64,000 nt of DNA, taken from positions 4,455,001 through 4,519,000 of the forward strand of contig NC_008570.1 of NCBI RefSeq assembly GCF_000014805.1, written 5' to 3'. Source of the stretch: Aeromonas hydrophila subsp. hydrophila ATCC 7966. GTDB taxonomy: Bacteria > Pseudomonadota > Gammaproteobacteria > Enterobacterales > Aeromonadaceae. The notes beneath the pieces are model-generated. The model did not search any database and was not told where the DNA came from. It worked only from the letters and a program-made list of their open reading frames with translations. Below are positions 50,107-60,053 of this stretch, in pieces (position 1 is the first letter of the stretch; the number at the start of each line of letters is the position of its first letter). The position numbers and the translations under genes were made by a program.

Positions 50107-52680
50107 TTACTGGGTCATGGTGAGGCCGTTGCTGTCGGCCCCCAGCACCAGCTTTTTGCCCGGCACGATGCGGCCGGAGAGCAGCGCCTGCGCCAGCGGG
50201 TTCTCCACCTTGTGCTGGATCGCCCGCTTGAGGGGACGCGCCCCGTAGACGGGATCGAACCCGGCGTGCACCAGTTTCTCGAGCAGCGCCTCGCTCACCT
50301 CCACCTCGTAACCCTGAGCCTCCAGTCGGCCCATCAAGCTCTTGAGCTGGATGCGGGCGATGGACTTGATGTGCTCCTCGCCGAGCGGGTGGAACACCAC
50401 GGTCTCGTCGATCCGGTTGATGAACTCCGGCCGGAAGCTGCGGGTCAGCACCTCCATCAGCATGCCCTTCATCTCGTCGTAATCCTTCTCGGAGTGGTGC
50501 TCCTGAATGAGATCCGACCCGAGGTTGGAGGTCATGATCACCACCGAGTTGCGAAAATCGACGGTACGACCCTGACCATCGGTCAGGCGGCCATCGTCCA
50601 GCACCTGCAGCAGGATGTTGAACACGTCCGGGTGTGCCTTCTCCACTTCATCCAGCAGGATCACCGAGTAGGGGCGACGGCGCACCGCCTCGGTCAGATA
50701 ACCACCCTCCTCGTAACCCACGTATCCCGGAGGCGCCCCCACCAGACGGGCCACGCTGTGTTTCTCCATGAACTCCGACATGTCGATCCGCACCATGGCG
50801 TCCTGGGTATCGAACAGGAACTCGGCCAGCGCCTTGCACAGCTCGGTCTTGCCCACCCCGGTGGGCCCCAGGAACAGGAAGGAGCCGATGGGGCGGTTCG
50901 GGTCGGACAGCCCGGCGCGGGAGCGGCGAATGGCGTTGGAAACCGCCTCGACCGCCTCTTCCTGGCCGATCACCCGGCTGTGCAGCTGATCTTCCATCCG
51001 CAGCAGCTTGTCGCGTTCCCCTTCCAGCATGCGGGCCACCGGAATACCGGTCCAGCGGGCCAGGACGTCGGCTATCTCCACGTCGGTGACCCGGTTGCGC
51101 AGCAGACTGGTCTCCTGCATCTCGGCCTGGGTGGCGAGATCCAGCTGTTTCTCCAGTTCCGGAATGCGGCCGTACTGCAGCTCTGACATCCGGCCCAGAT
51201 CGCCTGCGCGGCGCGCCACGTCGAGATCCTGGCGGGCCTGCTCGAGGGCCGCCTTGATGTGCTGGGTGCCGGCGAGGGCGGCCTTCTCGGCCTTCCACAC
51301 CTCATCCAGCTCGTTGTATTCCCGATCTTTTTCGCTGATTTCCTGATTGATCAGCTCGAGCCGTTTGCGGCTGGCGTCATCGTCCTCTTTCATCAGTGCC
51401 TGCTGCTCCAGCTTGAGCTGGATGATGCGCCGCTCGAGCCGATCGAGGGACTCGGGCTTGGAGTCGATCTGCAGCCGGATACTGGCCGCCGCCTCGTCGA
51501 TGAGGTCGATGGCCTTGTCCGGCAGCTGGCGATCCGCGATGTAGCGGTGCGACAGCTGGGCCGCCGCCACGATGGCAGGGTCGGTGATCTGCACGTGGTG
51601 GTGCAGTTCGTAACGCTCCTTCAGGCCGCGCAGGATGGCGATGGTGTCCTCCACGCTCGGCTCCTCCACCAGCACCTTCTGGAAGCGGCGCTCGAGGGCT
51701 GCATCCTTCTCGATGTACTGGCGGTACTCGTCCAGGGTGGTGGCGCCGACGCAGTGCAGGTCGCCACGGGCCAGCGCCGGTTTGAGCATGTTGCCCGCAT
51801 CCATGGCGCCTTCACCCTTGCCGGCGCCGACCATGGTGTGCAGCTCATCGATGAAGAGGATGACGTTGCCCTCCTCCTTGGCCAGATCGTTGAGCACGGC
51901 CTTGAGCCGCTCTTCGAACTCGCCACGATACTTGGCACCGGCCACCAGCGCCCCCATGTCGAGCGACAGCACCCGCTTGTTCTTGAGCCCCTCCGGCACC
52001 TCGCCATTGATGATGCGCTGGGCCAGCCCTTCGACGATGGCGGTCTTGCCGACGCCGGGGGCACCGATCAGCACAGGGTTGTTCTTGGTACGGCGTTGCA
52101 GCACCTGGATGGTGCGGCGGATCTCGTCATCCCGGCCGATCACCGGGTCGAGCTTGCCGATCTCGGCCCGCTCGGTCAGATCGATGGTGTATTTCTCCAG
52201 CGCCTGGCGATTCTCCTCGGCGTTGGCATCTTCCACCTTCTTGCCGCCACGCACCTTGTCGATGGCCGCTTCGAGTTTCTCCTTGGTCAGCCCCTGGGCA
52301 CGCAGCAGCTCACCCAGCGTCCCCTTCTCGTCGAGGGCCGCCAGCACGAACAGTTCGGATGAGATGAACTGATCCTTGCGCTGCTGAGCCAGCTTGTCGC
52401 AGACGTTGAGCAGCCGGCCGAGGCCGTTGGAGAGCTGCACATCGCCCTCCACGCCGCTCACCTTGGGCAGCCGATCCAGCTCTTCGCCGAGGCGCGAGCG
52501 CAGAGAATTGATGTCCATCCCGGTCAGGGTGAGCAGCGGACGGATGGAGCCGCCATCCTGATTGACCAGGGCGGTCATCAGGTGAACGGGTTCGATGAAT
52601 TGGTGGTCACGACCCAGTGCCAAAGACTGGGCATCGGAAATAGCAATCTGGAATTTGCTGGTCAGGCGATCGAGGCGCAT
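50107..52680 (-). CDS. clpB: ATP-dependent disaggregase ClpB
   Basis: ClpB is the Hsp100 hexamer that, with DnaK, extracts polypeptides from aggregates. The 857 residues equal E. coli. They comprise an N-terminal Clp_N domain (1-145), NBD1 with [13 protein letters not shown] near residue 206, the coiled-coil M domain (about 400-525) and NBD2 with [14 protein letters not shown] near residue 605. There is no IGF/L loop for ClpP. It is driven by a sigma-32 promoter (52744-52771). Confidence 0.98.
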   Translation of the reverse strand: MRLDRLTSKFQIAISDAQSLALGRDHQFIEPVHLMTALVNQDGGSIRPLLTLTGMDINSLRSRLGEELDRLPKVSGVEGDVQLSNGLGRLLNVCDKLAQQRKDQFISSELFVLAALDEKGTLGELLRAQGLTKEKLEAAIDKVRGGKKVEDANAEENRQALEKYTIDLTERAEIGKLDPVIGRDDEIRRTIQVLQRRTKNNPVLIGAPGVGKTAIVEGLAQRIINGEVPEGLKNKRVLSLDMGALVAGAKYRGEFEERLKAVLNDLAKEEGNVILFIDELHTMVGAGKGEGAMDAGNMLKPALARGDLHCVGATTLDEYRQYIEKDAALERRFQKVLVEEPSVEDTIAILRGLKERYELHHHVQITDPAIVAAAQLSHRYIADRQLPDKAIDLIDEAAASIRLQIDSKPESLDRLERRIIQLKLEQQALMKEDDDASRKRLELINQEISEKDREYNELDEVWKAEKAALAGTQHIKAALEQARQDLDVARRAGDLGRMSELQYGRIPELEKQLDLATQAEMQETSLLRNRVTDVEIADVLARWTGIPVARMLEGERDKLLRMEDQLHSRVIGQEEAVEAVSNAIRRSRAGLSDPNRPIGSFLFLGPTGVGKTELCKALAEFLFDTQDAMVRIDMSEFMEKHSVARLVGAPPGYVGYEEGGYLTEAVRRRPYSVILLDEVEKAHPDVFNILLQVLDDGRLTDGQGRTVDFRNSVVIMTSNLGSDLIQEHHSEKDYDEMKGMLMEVLTRSFRPEFINRIDETVVFHPLGEEHIKSIARIQLKSLMGRLEAQGYEVEVSEALLEKLVHAGFDPVYGARPLKRAIQHKVENPLAQALLSGRIVPGKKLVLGADSNGLTMTQ

Positions 52681-52743
52681 TGCACTCCCCCTTTCAAGAC
52701 AGACGCCGCTTGCGCGGCAAACAACATAACTTTCTGAGATGAA

Positions 52744-52771
52744 AGATGAGGCCCGTACGGACTATTTCAAG
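52744..52771 (-). promoter_or_regulatory. Sigma-32 heat-shock promoter of clpB
   Basis: On the minus strand: CTTGAAA (52765-52771), 13 bp, CCTCATCT (52744-52751). Consensus is CTTGAAA-N11-16-CCCCATnT, so the match is near perfect. The transcript would start about 55-60 nt before the clpB ATG. Confidence 0.92.
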
Positions 52772-52851
52772 GGGCGGGGCTGGTTATTTTTTCTGCAAAG
52801 CGGGAAGCAGGCAGGATCCCCGCCCGGCAAGATGCAGGGCGGGAAGCATTG

Positions 52852-53589
52852 TCAGGGCGCCAGCCAGATAATCGAAGCCATGCGGCCGGTCTGGCCGTTG
52901 CGACGATAAGAGTAGAACTGTTCGCTGTCGCTGAAGGTGCAATGTTCGCCGCCATAGACGGCGGTGACACCGGCGCGGGCGAGGCGTAGCCGGGCCAGCT
53001 GGTAGATATCCGCCAGCCATTTCCCTTCGTTGGGCGAAGGGACGAACGCAGCCGCCGCCTCGGCCTGCTCGGCCATAAAGGCCTCGCGCACCTCGCCGCC
53101 CACTTCAAACGCAGTGGGGCCGATGGCCGGGCCAAGCCAGGCCAGGATCTCACCCGGCTCGCAGCCCATGGCAGCGATGCTCGCCTCCAGTACGCCCCCC
53201 TGCAGCCCGCGCCAGCCGGCGTGAGCGGCAGCCACCACAGTACCGGCCCGATCGCAGAACAGCACCGGCAGGCAATCGGCGGTCATCACGATGCAAGCCT
53301 GACCCGCCTCACGAGCACAGGCGGCATCCGCATCCGGCGCACAGCCATAGTCGCTGCTGACGGGATGCACCGCGGTGCCGTGCACCTGATTGAGCCAGTT
53401 GAGAGTGCCGGGGATCCCCGCTGCCTGCTGCAGCCGGGTCCGGTTGGCCTCGACCCTGGCCGGCTCGTCCCCCACGTGGGCCCCCAGGTTGAGGCCGGCA
53501 AAGACCCCCTCGCTGATACCGCCGTCACGGGTGGTCGACAGGGCGCTGACCTTGGCCGGTGCCGGCCAGTCGGGTTCGATCCATTTCAT
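52852..53589 (-). CDS. pgeF: PgeF/YfiH purine nucleoside-type Cu/Zn enzyme
   Basis: YfiH proteins, once called polyphenol oxidases, are now linked to peptidoglycan editing and purine nucleoside phosphorylysis. The start MKWIEPDWPAPAKVSALSTT (GGAG, 6 nt) gives 245 residues. Metal ligands are visible in LNQVHGTAVH near residue 66, TADCLPVLFCDRAG near 103 and AAAHAGWRG near 121. The order rluD-pgeF-clpB matches E. coli yfiI-yfiH-clpB. Confidence 0.9.
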   Translation of the reverse strand: MKWIEPDWPAPAKVSALSTTRDGGISEGVFAGLNLGAHVGDEPARVEANRTRLQQAAGIPGTLNWLNQVHGTAVHPVSSDYGCAPDADAACAREAGQACIVMTADCLPVLFCDRAGTVVAAAHAGWRGLQGGVLEASIAAMGCEPGEILAWLGPAIGPTAFEVGGEVREAFMAEQAEAAAAFVPSPNEGKWLADIYQLARLRLARAGVTAVYGGEHCTFSDSEQFYSYRRNGQTGRMASIIWLAP

Positions 53590-53610
53590 CTGTGGCTCCT
53601 CTCCTTCATA

Positions 53611-53650
53611 TAAAACGGGGCCCCTTGGCTGCAACCAGTCAAGGGGCCCC
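53611..53650 (-). terminator. Terminator after rluD
   Basis: An 11-bp stem (ggggccccttg 53617-53627 / caaggggcccc 53640-53650), followed on the minus strand by GTTTTATAT. It lies between rluD and pgeF, directly ahead of the pgeF Shine-Dalgarno. Confidence 0.82.
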
Positions 53651-53707
53651 ATATCAGGTCATGCAGGGCGGGTTACGGCAGGAATCGTCGCAGAACCGCC
53701 CTCTTCA

Positions 53708-54688
53708 TCAGTTCCAGACCAGATCGTCCGGATTGGCCAGGGTATCCGCCCTCAGCACTTCCATCAGGTCCAGCATGTCTTGCGGCGTCGGGGAGTGCCA
53801 TTCCATCACTTCACCCGTGATGGGGTGCGCCAGCTTCAGCATGGTGGCGTGCAGTGCCTGACGATGGAAGCCACGCAGGGCCTCGGTCAGCTCGGGGGTG
53901 GCGTTGCGCAGCAGGCGCAGACGGCCACCATAAGCGGGATCCCCTACCAGCGGGTGCTTGATGTGGGCCATGTGGACACGGATCTGGTGAGTACGACCGG
54001 TTTCCAGCCGCAGCCGCAGACGGGTGTGGCCACGGAACTTCTCGTGCACCCGGTAGTGGGTAACGGACTCGCGCCCATTGGGCACCACGGCCATGTGGGT
54101 ACGCTGGGTCGGGTGACGGCCGATGGGGGCATCGACGGTACCGCCGGCAGTCATGTGACCGATGGCGATGGCTTCGTACTCACGGGTGATCTGGCGCGCC
54201 TGCAGCGCTTCCACCAGGTGGGTCTGGGCCGGGATGGTCTTGGCCACCACCATCAGACCCGTGGTGTCTTTATCCAGACGGTGCACGATACCGGCGCGGG
54301 GCACCTCGGCGATGGCGGGGTAGCGGTGCAGCAGGGCGTTGAGAATGGTGCCATCCGGCGTGCCAGCGCCCGGGTGAACCACCAGACCGGCCGGCTTGTC
54401 GATCACCAGAATGTGTTCATCTTCATAGACGATGTTGAGCTCGATGTTCTGGGCATCCCAACGGGTATCATCCGCCAGCTCGACATCCACATGTACCTTC
54501 TGCCCGGCCAGCACTTTCTCGCGCGGGGTATTGGCAACCTGACCATCCAGGGTCACTCTGTCCTGTAAAATCCACTCCTTGATGCGGGTGCGGGAGTAGT
54601 CTGGAAACAATTCGGCCAGGGCCTGGTCGAGTCGCTGCCCGAATTGGTGATCCTGGAATTCGCCTGTCAGTTCAATATGCTGGCTCAT
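53708..54688 (-). CDS. rluD: 23S rRNA pseudouridine synthase RluD
   Basis: RluD makes pseudouridines 1911, 1915 and 1917 in helix 69 of 23S rRNA. The 326 residues have an N-terminal S4 RNA-binding domain (about 18-75) and the catalytic domain with HRLDKDTTGLMVVAKT near residue 138, whose aspartate is the nucleophile. It is divergent from bamD, as in E. coli (yfiI/yfiO). Confidence 0.95.
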   Translation of the reverse strand: MSQHIELTGEFQDHQFGQRLDQALAELFPDYSRTRIKEWILQDRVTLDGQVANTPREKVLAGQKVHVDVELADDTRWDAQNIELNIVYEDEHILVIDKPAGLVVHPGAGTPDGTILNALLHRYPAIAEVPRAGIVHRLDKDTTGLMVVAKTIPAQTHLVEALQARQITREYEAIAIGHMTAGGTVDAPIGRHPTQRTHMAVVPNGRESVTHYRVHEKFRGHTRLRLRLETGRTHQIRVHMAHIKHPLVGDPAYGGRLRLLRNATPELTEALRGFHRQALHATMLKLAHPITGEVMEWHSPTPQDMLDLMEVLRADTLANPDDLVWN

Positions 54689-54787
54689 GTATGGTCTCTT
54701 GAGCGGGGGGTATCAATTCGAAATAATCCGGGTATTCTAGCTTTTCTTTTAGCCAAGCATAACGGATACTTTGCCAATTTCGTGGAA

Positions 54788-55561
54788 ATGGACCGGATGT
54801 TGTTGATGGGAAAGAAGTCTCACCTGCTGATGTCGCTCGCCTTGGTCGCTACCTTGATCACAGGCTGTTCCAGCACCAAACCCAAGGTACCGGACGAACC
54901 GCCGGAGACCCTGTACCAGAAAGCACGCCTCAAGCTGGATGCCGGTAACTACCTGAATGCTATCGAGTTACTGGAAGCTTTGGACTCGCGCTATCCTTTC
55001 GGCGCCTACTCCAACCAGGTTCAGCTCGACCTCATTTACGCCTACTACAAGCAGGATGATACTGCCCAGGCGATCGCCAATATCGACCGTTTTATCCGCC
55101 TCAATCCGGCGCATAAAAATATCGACTACGTATTCTACATGCGCGGTCTGACCAACATGGCCGGCGATTACAACTTCTTCCAGGACTTTCTGGGCATCAA
55201 TCGGGACGACAAAGACCCCTCCTATGCCCGTCAGGCCTTCCAGGATTTCAAGACCCTGTTGCAGAACTATCCCAACAGCGTCTATGCCGCCGATGCCCGT
55301 GCCCGCATGATCGGTCTGAAGAACCGGCTTGCCCGTTACGACCTGAGCGTGGCCGAGTACTACGTGAAGCGCGATGCGCTGATCGCCGCCGCCAACCGCG
55401 CCAAGCTGATCGTCGAGACCTATCCCGACACGGCCGAAACCGAGAAGGCGCTGGAGATCATGATCAACTCCTACGACAGCCTGAAGATGCCGACCCTGGC
55501 CCAGCATGCCCGCGAAGTGCTGGCCAAGAACTACCCGGACAATCGTCTCGGCCGCGGCTGA
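54788..55561 (+). CDS. bamD: Outer-membrane protein assembly lipoprotein BamD
   Basis: BamD is the essential TPR lipoprotein of the BAM complex that inserts outer-membrane beta-barrels. Three close in-frame ATGs exist (54788, 54797, 54806). I use the first (MDRMLLMGKKSHLLMSLALV), parallel to E. coli MTRMKYLV; all three retain the signal peptide with lipobox LITGC. The TPR array is evident (ALDSRYPFGAYSNQVQLDLI, FIRLNPAHKNIDYVFYMRGL). The mature body is close to E. coli in length. Confidence 0.95.
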   Translation: MDRMLLMGKKSHLLMSLALVATLITGCSSTKPKVPDEPPETLYQKARLKLDAGNYLNAIELLEALDSRYPFGAYSNQVQLDLIYAYYKQDDTAQAIANIDRFIRLNPAHKNIDYVFYMRGLTNMAGDYNFFQDFLGINRDDKDPSYARQAFQDFKTLLQNYPNSVYAADARARMIGLKNRLARYDLSVAEYYVKRDALIAAANRAKLIVETYPDTAETEKALEIMINSYDSLKMPTLAQHAREVLAKNYPDNRLGRG

Positions 55562-55583
55562 CTCGCAGCAACGCAATGAAAAA

Positions 55584-55609
55584 CCGGAGCCCCTGGCTCC
55601 GGTTTTTTT
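55584..55609 (+). terminator. Intrinsic terminator of bamD
   Basis: An 8-bp stem (ccggagcc 55584-55591 / ggctccgg 55595-55602) with a CCT loop and seven T (55603-55609), 22 bp after the bamD stop. From 55610 to 55709 I see nothing coding. Confidence 0.93.
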
Positions 55610-55709
55610 ATGGGCGCTTTTCATGGATGACATGACCATCAGCCCCTTCCCCCCGTGCCGGCGGCATAGGGAGAGACGGCGCACATCAGCCACGCCGTCA
55701 TGCCGTGCG

Positions 55710-57038
55710 TTACTTGGCGACGTTGCCCGCCACGTTGAGCACATCCCAGGTGCGGGAGAAGGGCGGCGCATAGGCAAAGTCCAGCATGCCGAGCTGCTCG
55801 GTGGTCACCCCCATGGTGATGGCGACCGCCAGCGCATCGATGCGGTGTACCGCCCCCTTGCGACCGAGGATCTGGCCCCCCAGCAGCCGCTTGCTGCCCG
55901 CCTCGTATACCAGCTTGACGTGAATGTCGGACTGGCCCGGGCAGTAGTTGGTGTGGCACTTGTCCTTGATCACCACGGTGCGGTAATCGATGCCCATCGC
56001 CTTGGCTTCCTGCTCGGAGAGGCCGGTGCGGCCTGCCTCCAGCCCCAGCACCTTGAGCGCGGCAGAGCCGAGAGTGCCCGGGAACTCCTGCTCGGCCCCC
56101 GCCAGGTTCTCGCCCACCATCCGGCCCAGCTTGTTGGCGATGGTGGCGAGCGGCACATAGACCTGCTGCTGCTTCACGCCATGCCAGACGCTGGCACAGT
56201 CGCCGGCCGACCAGACGTTGGCCAGCGAGCTGCGCCCCTGCCGGTCCACCTTGATGGCGCCGTTGCCGAGCCGCTCGATGCCAGTATCAGCCAGGAACTC
56301 GGTATTGGGTTTGACCCCGGTGCAGACCACCACTATGTCGGCCTCGTACTCGCCATGGCTGGTACGCACGCCGGTCACCCGGCCCTCCCCCAGCAGCGCT
56401 TCTACTCGCTCGCCGAGATGAAGGGAGACCCCCTGCTCGCGCAGTTCGGTCTCGATATGCTGGGTGATCTCGCCATCAAACGCGTCGGGGATAACCCGCT
56501 CCGCCAGCTCGATCAGACGCACTTCTTTACCCTGATGCACCAGCGCCTCCACCACCTCCAGCCCGATAAAGCCGGAGCCGATCACCAGGGCACGGCTGTT
56601 GGCCTTGTCCTGCACGGCAGCCTTCAGCGCCAACCCGTCGGCCATCCGGCGCAGACCGAATACCCCCTCCTGCTGCAGGCCGGGGATGGGGGGCATCACT
56701 TCGCGGGCGCCGGTGGCGATCATCAGCCGATCGTAACGATCGGTGAAGATGTCGCCCTTGTGTTCCACTGTCAGCGTCTGCGCGGCAGCATCCAGGCCCA
56801 GCACCCGGTGGCCGGTCTTGACCTCGATCCCCTTGGCGGCGAACTGCTCCGGGGTGAACTCGGCCATGTAGCCGGGCTCCTGAAACTCGTCGCCAACGAA
56901 GTAGGGCAGACCGCAGGCGCCGAAGGAGATCACCTCGGACGCCTCATACACCACGATGTCGGCCTCTTTGGCCAGCCGGCGCGCCTTGGCCGCCGCACTC
57001 ATGCCGGCGGCTTCGCCACCGATGATCACGATTCTCAT
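55710..57038 (-). CDS. CoA-disulfide reductase-like flavoprotein
   Basis: The 442-residue pyridine-nucleotide-disulfide oxidoreductase starts MRIVIIGGEAAGMSAAAKAR (FAD motif), with AGGAG upstream. It carries a single active cysteine C42 in ISFGACGLPYFVG, the CoADR/NADH-oxidase signature rather than a CxxxxC pair. A second nucleotide motif VIGSGFIGLEVVEAL lies near 160, and YVPLATIANKLGR plus a C-terminal dimerisation domain follow. There is no rhodanese domain. The substrate is likely CoA disulfide, a CoA persulfide or oxygen. It is downstream of tcyP. Confidence 0.82.
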   Translation of the reverse strand: MRIVIIGGEAAGMSAAAKARRLAKEADIVVYEASEVISFGACGLPYFVGDEFQEPGYMAEFTPEQFAAKGIEVKTGHRVLGLDAAAQTLTVEHKGDIFTDRYDRLMIATGAREVMPPIPGLQQEGVFGLRRMADGLALKAAVQDKANSRALVIGSGFIGLEVVEALVHQGKEVRLIELAERVIPDAFDGEITQHIETELREQGVSLHLGERVEALLGEGRVTGVRTSHGEYEADIVVVCTGVKPNTEFLADTGIERLGNGAIKVDRQGRSSLANVWSAGDCASVWHGVKQQQVYVPLATIANKLGRMVGENLAGAEQEFPGTLGSAALKVLGLEAGRTGLSEQEAKAMGIDYRTVVIKDKCHTNYCPGQSDIHVKLVYEAGSKRLLGGQILGRKGAVHRIDALAVAITMGVTTEQLGMLDFAYAPPFSRTWDVLNVAGNVAK

Positions 57039-57058
57039 ACTCGCTCCTTTCCATGCAA

Positions 57059-57080
57059 CGGGGAGGGCATGCCCTCCCCG
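57059..57080. terminator. Perfect palindrome between tcyP and the CoA-disulfide-reductase-like gene
   Basis: A 10-bp inverted repeat with a 2-nt centre (cggggagggc-at-gccctccccg). On the minus strand no T-run follows; instead the Shine-Dalgarno AAGGAG of the next gene lies 11-14 bp away. It may attenuate or protect RNA rather than terminate. Confidence 0.5.
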
Positions 57081-57131
57081 CTCTCTCTTGTTTGCTCGCC
57101 GGGGCAGGGTCAACTCCCCCGGGCAGACGGA

Positions 57132-58532
57132 TCAGATGGTGGACTCTTCGCCGTCCAGACACACCTCGTGCTCGCTGTTGAACACCGCCATGTCGGTCTC
57201 CCCCAGCAAACGGCTGGTGACGGTACCGGCGGTGATGGAGCCGGAGACGTTGAGGGCGGTACGGCCCATGTCGATCAGCGGCTCGATGGATATGAGCAGA
57301 CCGGCCAGTGCCACCGGGAAGTCCAGCGCGGAGAGCACGATCAAGGCGGCGAAGGTGGCACCGCCACCAATGCCGGCCACCCCGAAGGAGCTGACGGTGA
57401 TGATGGCGATCAGGGTCATGATGAAGCCCGGATCCATGGGGTTGACCCCCACGGTCGGCGCAATCATGACCGCCAGCATGGCCGGATAGATGCCGGCGCA
57501 GCCGTTCTGGCCGATGGTCGAACCGAACGAGGCGGCGAAGTTGGCGATCCCCTCGGGAATGCCGAGCGCCTTGGTCTGGGTCTGCACGTTCATCGGGATG
57601 GAGCCCGCACTGGTGCGGGAGGTGAAGGCAAAGGCCAGCACCGGCATGATCTTCTTCAGATAGCGGGCCGGGTTGATGCCCACCAGGCTCACCAGCAGCA
57701 GGTGCACCGCAAACATGATGGCGATGGCGCCGTAGGAAGCCATGACGAAGCTGAGCAGATTGAGGATATCGGCATAGTTGGAGCCGGACACCACCTTGGT
57801 CATCAGCGCCAGCACGCCGTAGGGGGTGAGGCGCAGCACCAGGGTCACCATCCGCATCACGATGACGTGGGCAACCTGCATGAAGTGACCGAAGCTCGCG
57901 AAGATCTCCGGCTTCTTGCGGGCGATACCGGTGGCGGAGAGGCCGATGAAGATGGAGAAGATCACCACGGCGATGGTGGAGGTCTTGCGCGCGCCCGTCA
58001 TGTCGAGGAAGGGGTTGGCCGGGATGAACTCCAGCACCATCTTGGCAAAGGACATGCTCTCGACGCTGCCGAGGGTGGTCTGCAGGGCCGCGCCGCGGGC
58101 GGTCTCGGCGGCGCCGGCGGTGAGCCCCTCGGCAGTCAGGCCGAACAGGTTGGACATCAGGATGCCGGCCCCGGCGGCAATCATGGTGGTGAAGATCAGC
58201 ACGCCTATGGTCATGGCGCTGATCTTGCCGAGCGCGGTGCCGCCGTTGAGCTTCAGGATGGCGCCGATGATGGAGACCATGATGAGCGGCGTGATGATCA
58301 TCTGCAGCAGCTTCACATAGCCGCTGCCGACGATGTCCAGGTAGTCGCCGGTCTGTACCAGCACGTCGGAGCCGGCACCGTAGAGCAACTGCAGGGCGGC
58401 GCCAAACAGGATGCCCAGCCCCAGCCCCGAGAAGACCCGGCGGGTGAAGCTGACGTGGGTTTGCTGCAACCGATAGAGAAACAGCAGCAACATGACCAGG
58501 ATGGCCAGATTACCTATAACGCTAAGAGTCAT
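57132..58532 (-). CDS. tcyP: L-cystine symporter TcyP
   Basis: TcyP is a sodium- or proton-coupled cystine importer of the dicarboxylate/amino acid:cation symporter family. The start MTLSVIGNLAILVMLLLF gives 466 residues (E. coli 463). Long blocks resemble E. coli TcyP, for example LTPYGVLALMTKVVSGSN, FTSRTSAGSIPMNV, IGQNGCAGIYPAMLAVM and EPLIDMGRTALNVSGS (transport-core hairpins). It lies between cyuA and the CoA-disulfide-reductase-like gene on the same strand. Confidence 0.92.
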   Translation of the reverse strand: MTLSVIGNLAILVMLLLFLYRLQQTHVSFTRRVFSGLGLGILFGAALQLLYGAGSDVLVQTGDYLDIVGSGYVKLLQMIITPLIMVSIIGAILKLNGGTALGKISAMTIGVLIFTTMIAAGAGILMSNLFGLTAEGLTAGAAETARGAALQTTLGSVESMSFAKMVLEFIPANPFLDMTGARKTSTIAVVIFSIFIGLSATGIARKKPEIFASFGHFMQVAHVIVMRMVTLVLRLTPYGVLALMTKVVSGSNYADILNLLSFVMASYGAIAIMFAVHLLLVSLVGINPARYLKKIMPVLAFAFTSRTSAGSIPMNVQTQTKALGIPEGIANFAASFGSTIGQNGCAGIYPAMLAVMIAPTVGVNPMDPGFIMTLIAIITVSSFGVAGIGGGATFAALIVLSALDFPVALAGLLISIEPLIDMGRTALNVSGSITAGTVTSRLLGETDMAVFNSEHEVCLDGEESTI

Positions 58533-58663
58533 GACGATATTCCCCAAATGATCGGGCCGGGCCCGAGGTGTACGGGCGAGTGCCCAGTGCGCACTCTCCC
58601 CTGAAACGTGCCGCATCGTGGCGGCCCGCCCCCCGGTGTGGCCGGGGTGGCGTCAACAGGCAG

Positions 58664-58692
58664 AAAAACGGAGGGTGGCCTGCGCCACCCTC
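58664..58692 (-). terminator. Terminator after cyuA
   Basis: A 9-bp stem (gagggtggc 58671-58679 / gccaccctc 58684-58692) with a 4-nt loop, followed on the minus strand by CGTTTTT. It lies just after the cyuA stop, so tcyP is probably read from its own promoter in 58533-58663 or by read-through. Confidence 0.9.
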
Positions 58693-58697
58693 TTGCA

Positions 58698-59990
58698 TCA
58701 CTCGGCCTTGCCTTGTTGCTTGGCCCGCATGATGTTGATGATCTCGATATCGGTATCCAGCATCCCCTGTTTGGAGAGGCGACCCAGGTTGGCGATGGTC
58801 TGATCCACATCGTCGGAGACGATGCCTTCGCTCTGGGGCACGTGCAGGTTGTTGATGGCCATCAGCGACGATTTGACCGCCGCCGAGGTGGAGGTAGAGA
58901 CCTTCATGGAACAGGCGCTGCCCGCGCCGTCGCAGATGATACCGGAAACGTCGCCGATCATGTTGTTGATACAGTGACTAATTTGCTCGAACTGGCCGCC
59001 CAGCAGCCAGGTGATGGCGGCCCCCGCCCCCATGGCGGCGGTGCTGGCGGCGCAGAGGGCCGACAGCTTGTTCTGGTAGGTCTTGATGTAGATGGCCACC
59101 AGGTGGCTCATCACCAGCGCCCGGGTCAGCTGCTCATCGCTCGCCTGGAGGAAGCGGGCGGCCGCCACCACCGGCATGGTGGCGGCAATGCCCTGGTTGC
59201 CGGAGCCCGAGTTGGACATGGCGGGCAGCATGGCACCATCCATCCGCGCATCGGAGGCGGCGGACGACAAACGCATGGCCAGGGTCATCAGGTCATCGGA
59301 GAGCAGCTTGCGCTCCACCTGCTCGGTGAGGATCTTGCCGATGCGCAGGCCATACCCCTGCAACCCTTCATCTGCCAGCGCCTGGTTCATGGTGGCCGCC
59401 TCGCGGATGAAGTCGATCTCGGCCAGCGGCACCTGCAGGGCGAACTCGACAATCTCGCGCAGGGTCATGGCTGGCTTGCTGGAAGGGGCGGCCTGGATCT
59501 GCACGCCGGGGGCGCTGTCCTGCGCCATCAGCACCTCGCCGTCTCGCTCCATCAGGATGATGCGGGTGTGGTCGGTACAGATCACCACCCGGGCGCTGTG
59601 CCCCTCCACCTGTGCCAGCACCTCGGCGTAGAGCACGTCCGGCACGTCCTTCACATCCACCTTGATGGCGGGCAGGAGCACCTTGGCCTCTTCCACCTGG
59701 GCCGGGGTCAGGGCCTTGAGCACCTCCAGCCCGGCATCCGGGTTGCCGCCGGTGATGCCGACGGCGGCCGCCACCGGCAGACCTATCATGCCGGTACCCG
59801 GCACGCCGACCCCCATGCCGTTCTTGAACAGATTGCCGCTGACCCAGACGCTGACGCGAGTCGGCACCTGCCCCAGCAGCTTGCGGCAGTTGGCCGCCGC
59901 CAGCGCCACCGACATGGGCTCGGTGCAGCCAAGGGCCGGCACCACTTCACGCTTGAGCAGGGTAATAAAGTCGGTCCATTGTGCTTTCAT
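58698..59990 (-). CDS. cyuA: L-cysteine desulfidase CyuA (YhaM/UPF0597)
   Basis: CyuA is an iron-sulfur enzyme that cleaves L-cysteine to pyruvate, ammonia and sulfide. The start MKAQWTDFITLLKREVVPAL gives 430 residues (E. coli 436). Cysteines likely to hold the [4Fe-4S] cluster are in VPALGCTEP near residue 22, QISHCINNMIGDVSGIICDGA near 335 and GSACSMKV. With tcyP it forms an import-and-degrade module for cyst(e)ine. Confidence 0.92.
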   Translation of the reverse strand: MKAQWTDFITLLKREVVPALGCTEPMSVALAAANCRKLLGQVPTRVSVWVSGNLFKNGMGVGVPGTGMIGLPVAAAVGITGGNPDAGLEVLKALTPAQVEEAKVLLPAIKVDVKDVPDVLYAEVLAQVEGHSARVVICTDHTRIILMERDGEVLMAQDSAPGVQIQAAPSSKPAMTLREIVEFALQVPLAEIDFIREAATMNQALADEGLQGYGLRIGKILTEQVERKLLSDDLMTLAMRLSSAASDARMDGAMLPAMSNSGSGNQGIAATMPVVAAARFLQASDEQLTRALVMSHLVAIYIKTYQNKLSALCAASTAAMGAGAAITWLLGGQFEQISHCINNMIGDVSGIICDGAGSACSMKVSTSTSAAVKSSLMAINNLHVPQSEGIVSDDVDQTIANLGRLSKQGMLDTDIEIINIMRAKQQGKAE

Positions 59991-60053
59991 TGCGATGTGT
60001 CTCATGTTCACGGTGCCCGATGCGGGCTTGTCATTGTGCTGTCCGCTCCACAA

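Noticed and set aside
55506..58604. A 1032-codon plus-strand frame across the tcyP and CoA-disulfide-reductase-like genes
   Set aside because: It spans two real genes and their gap on the other strand, has His/Gly-rich composition without domains, and is best explained by codon bias.
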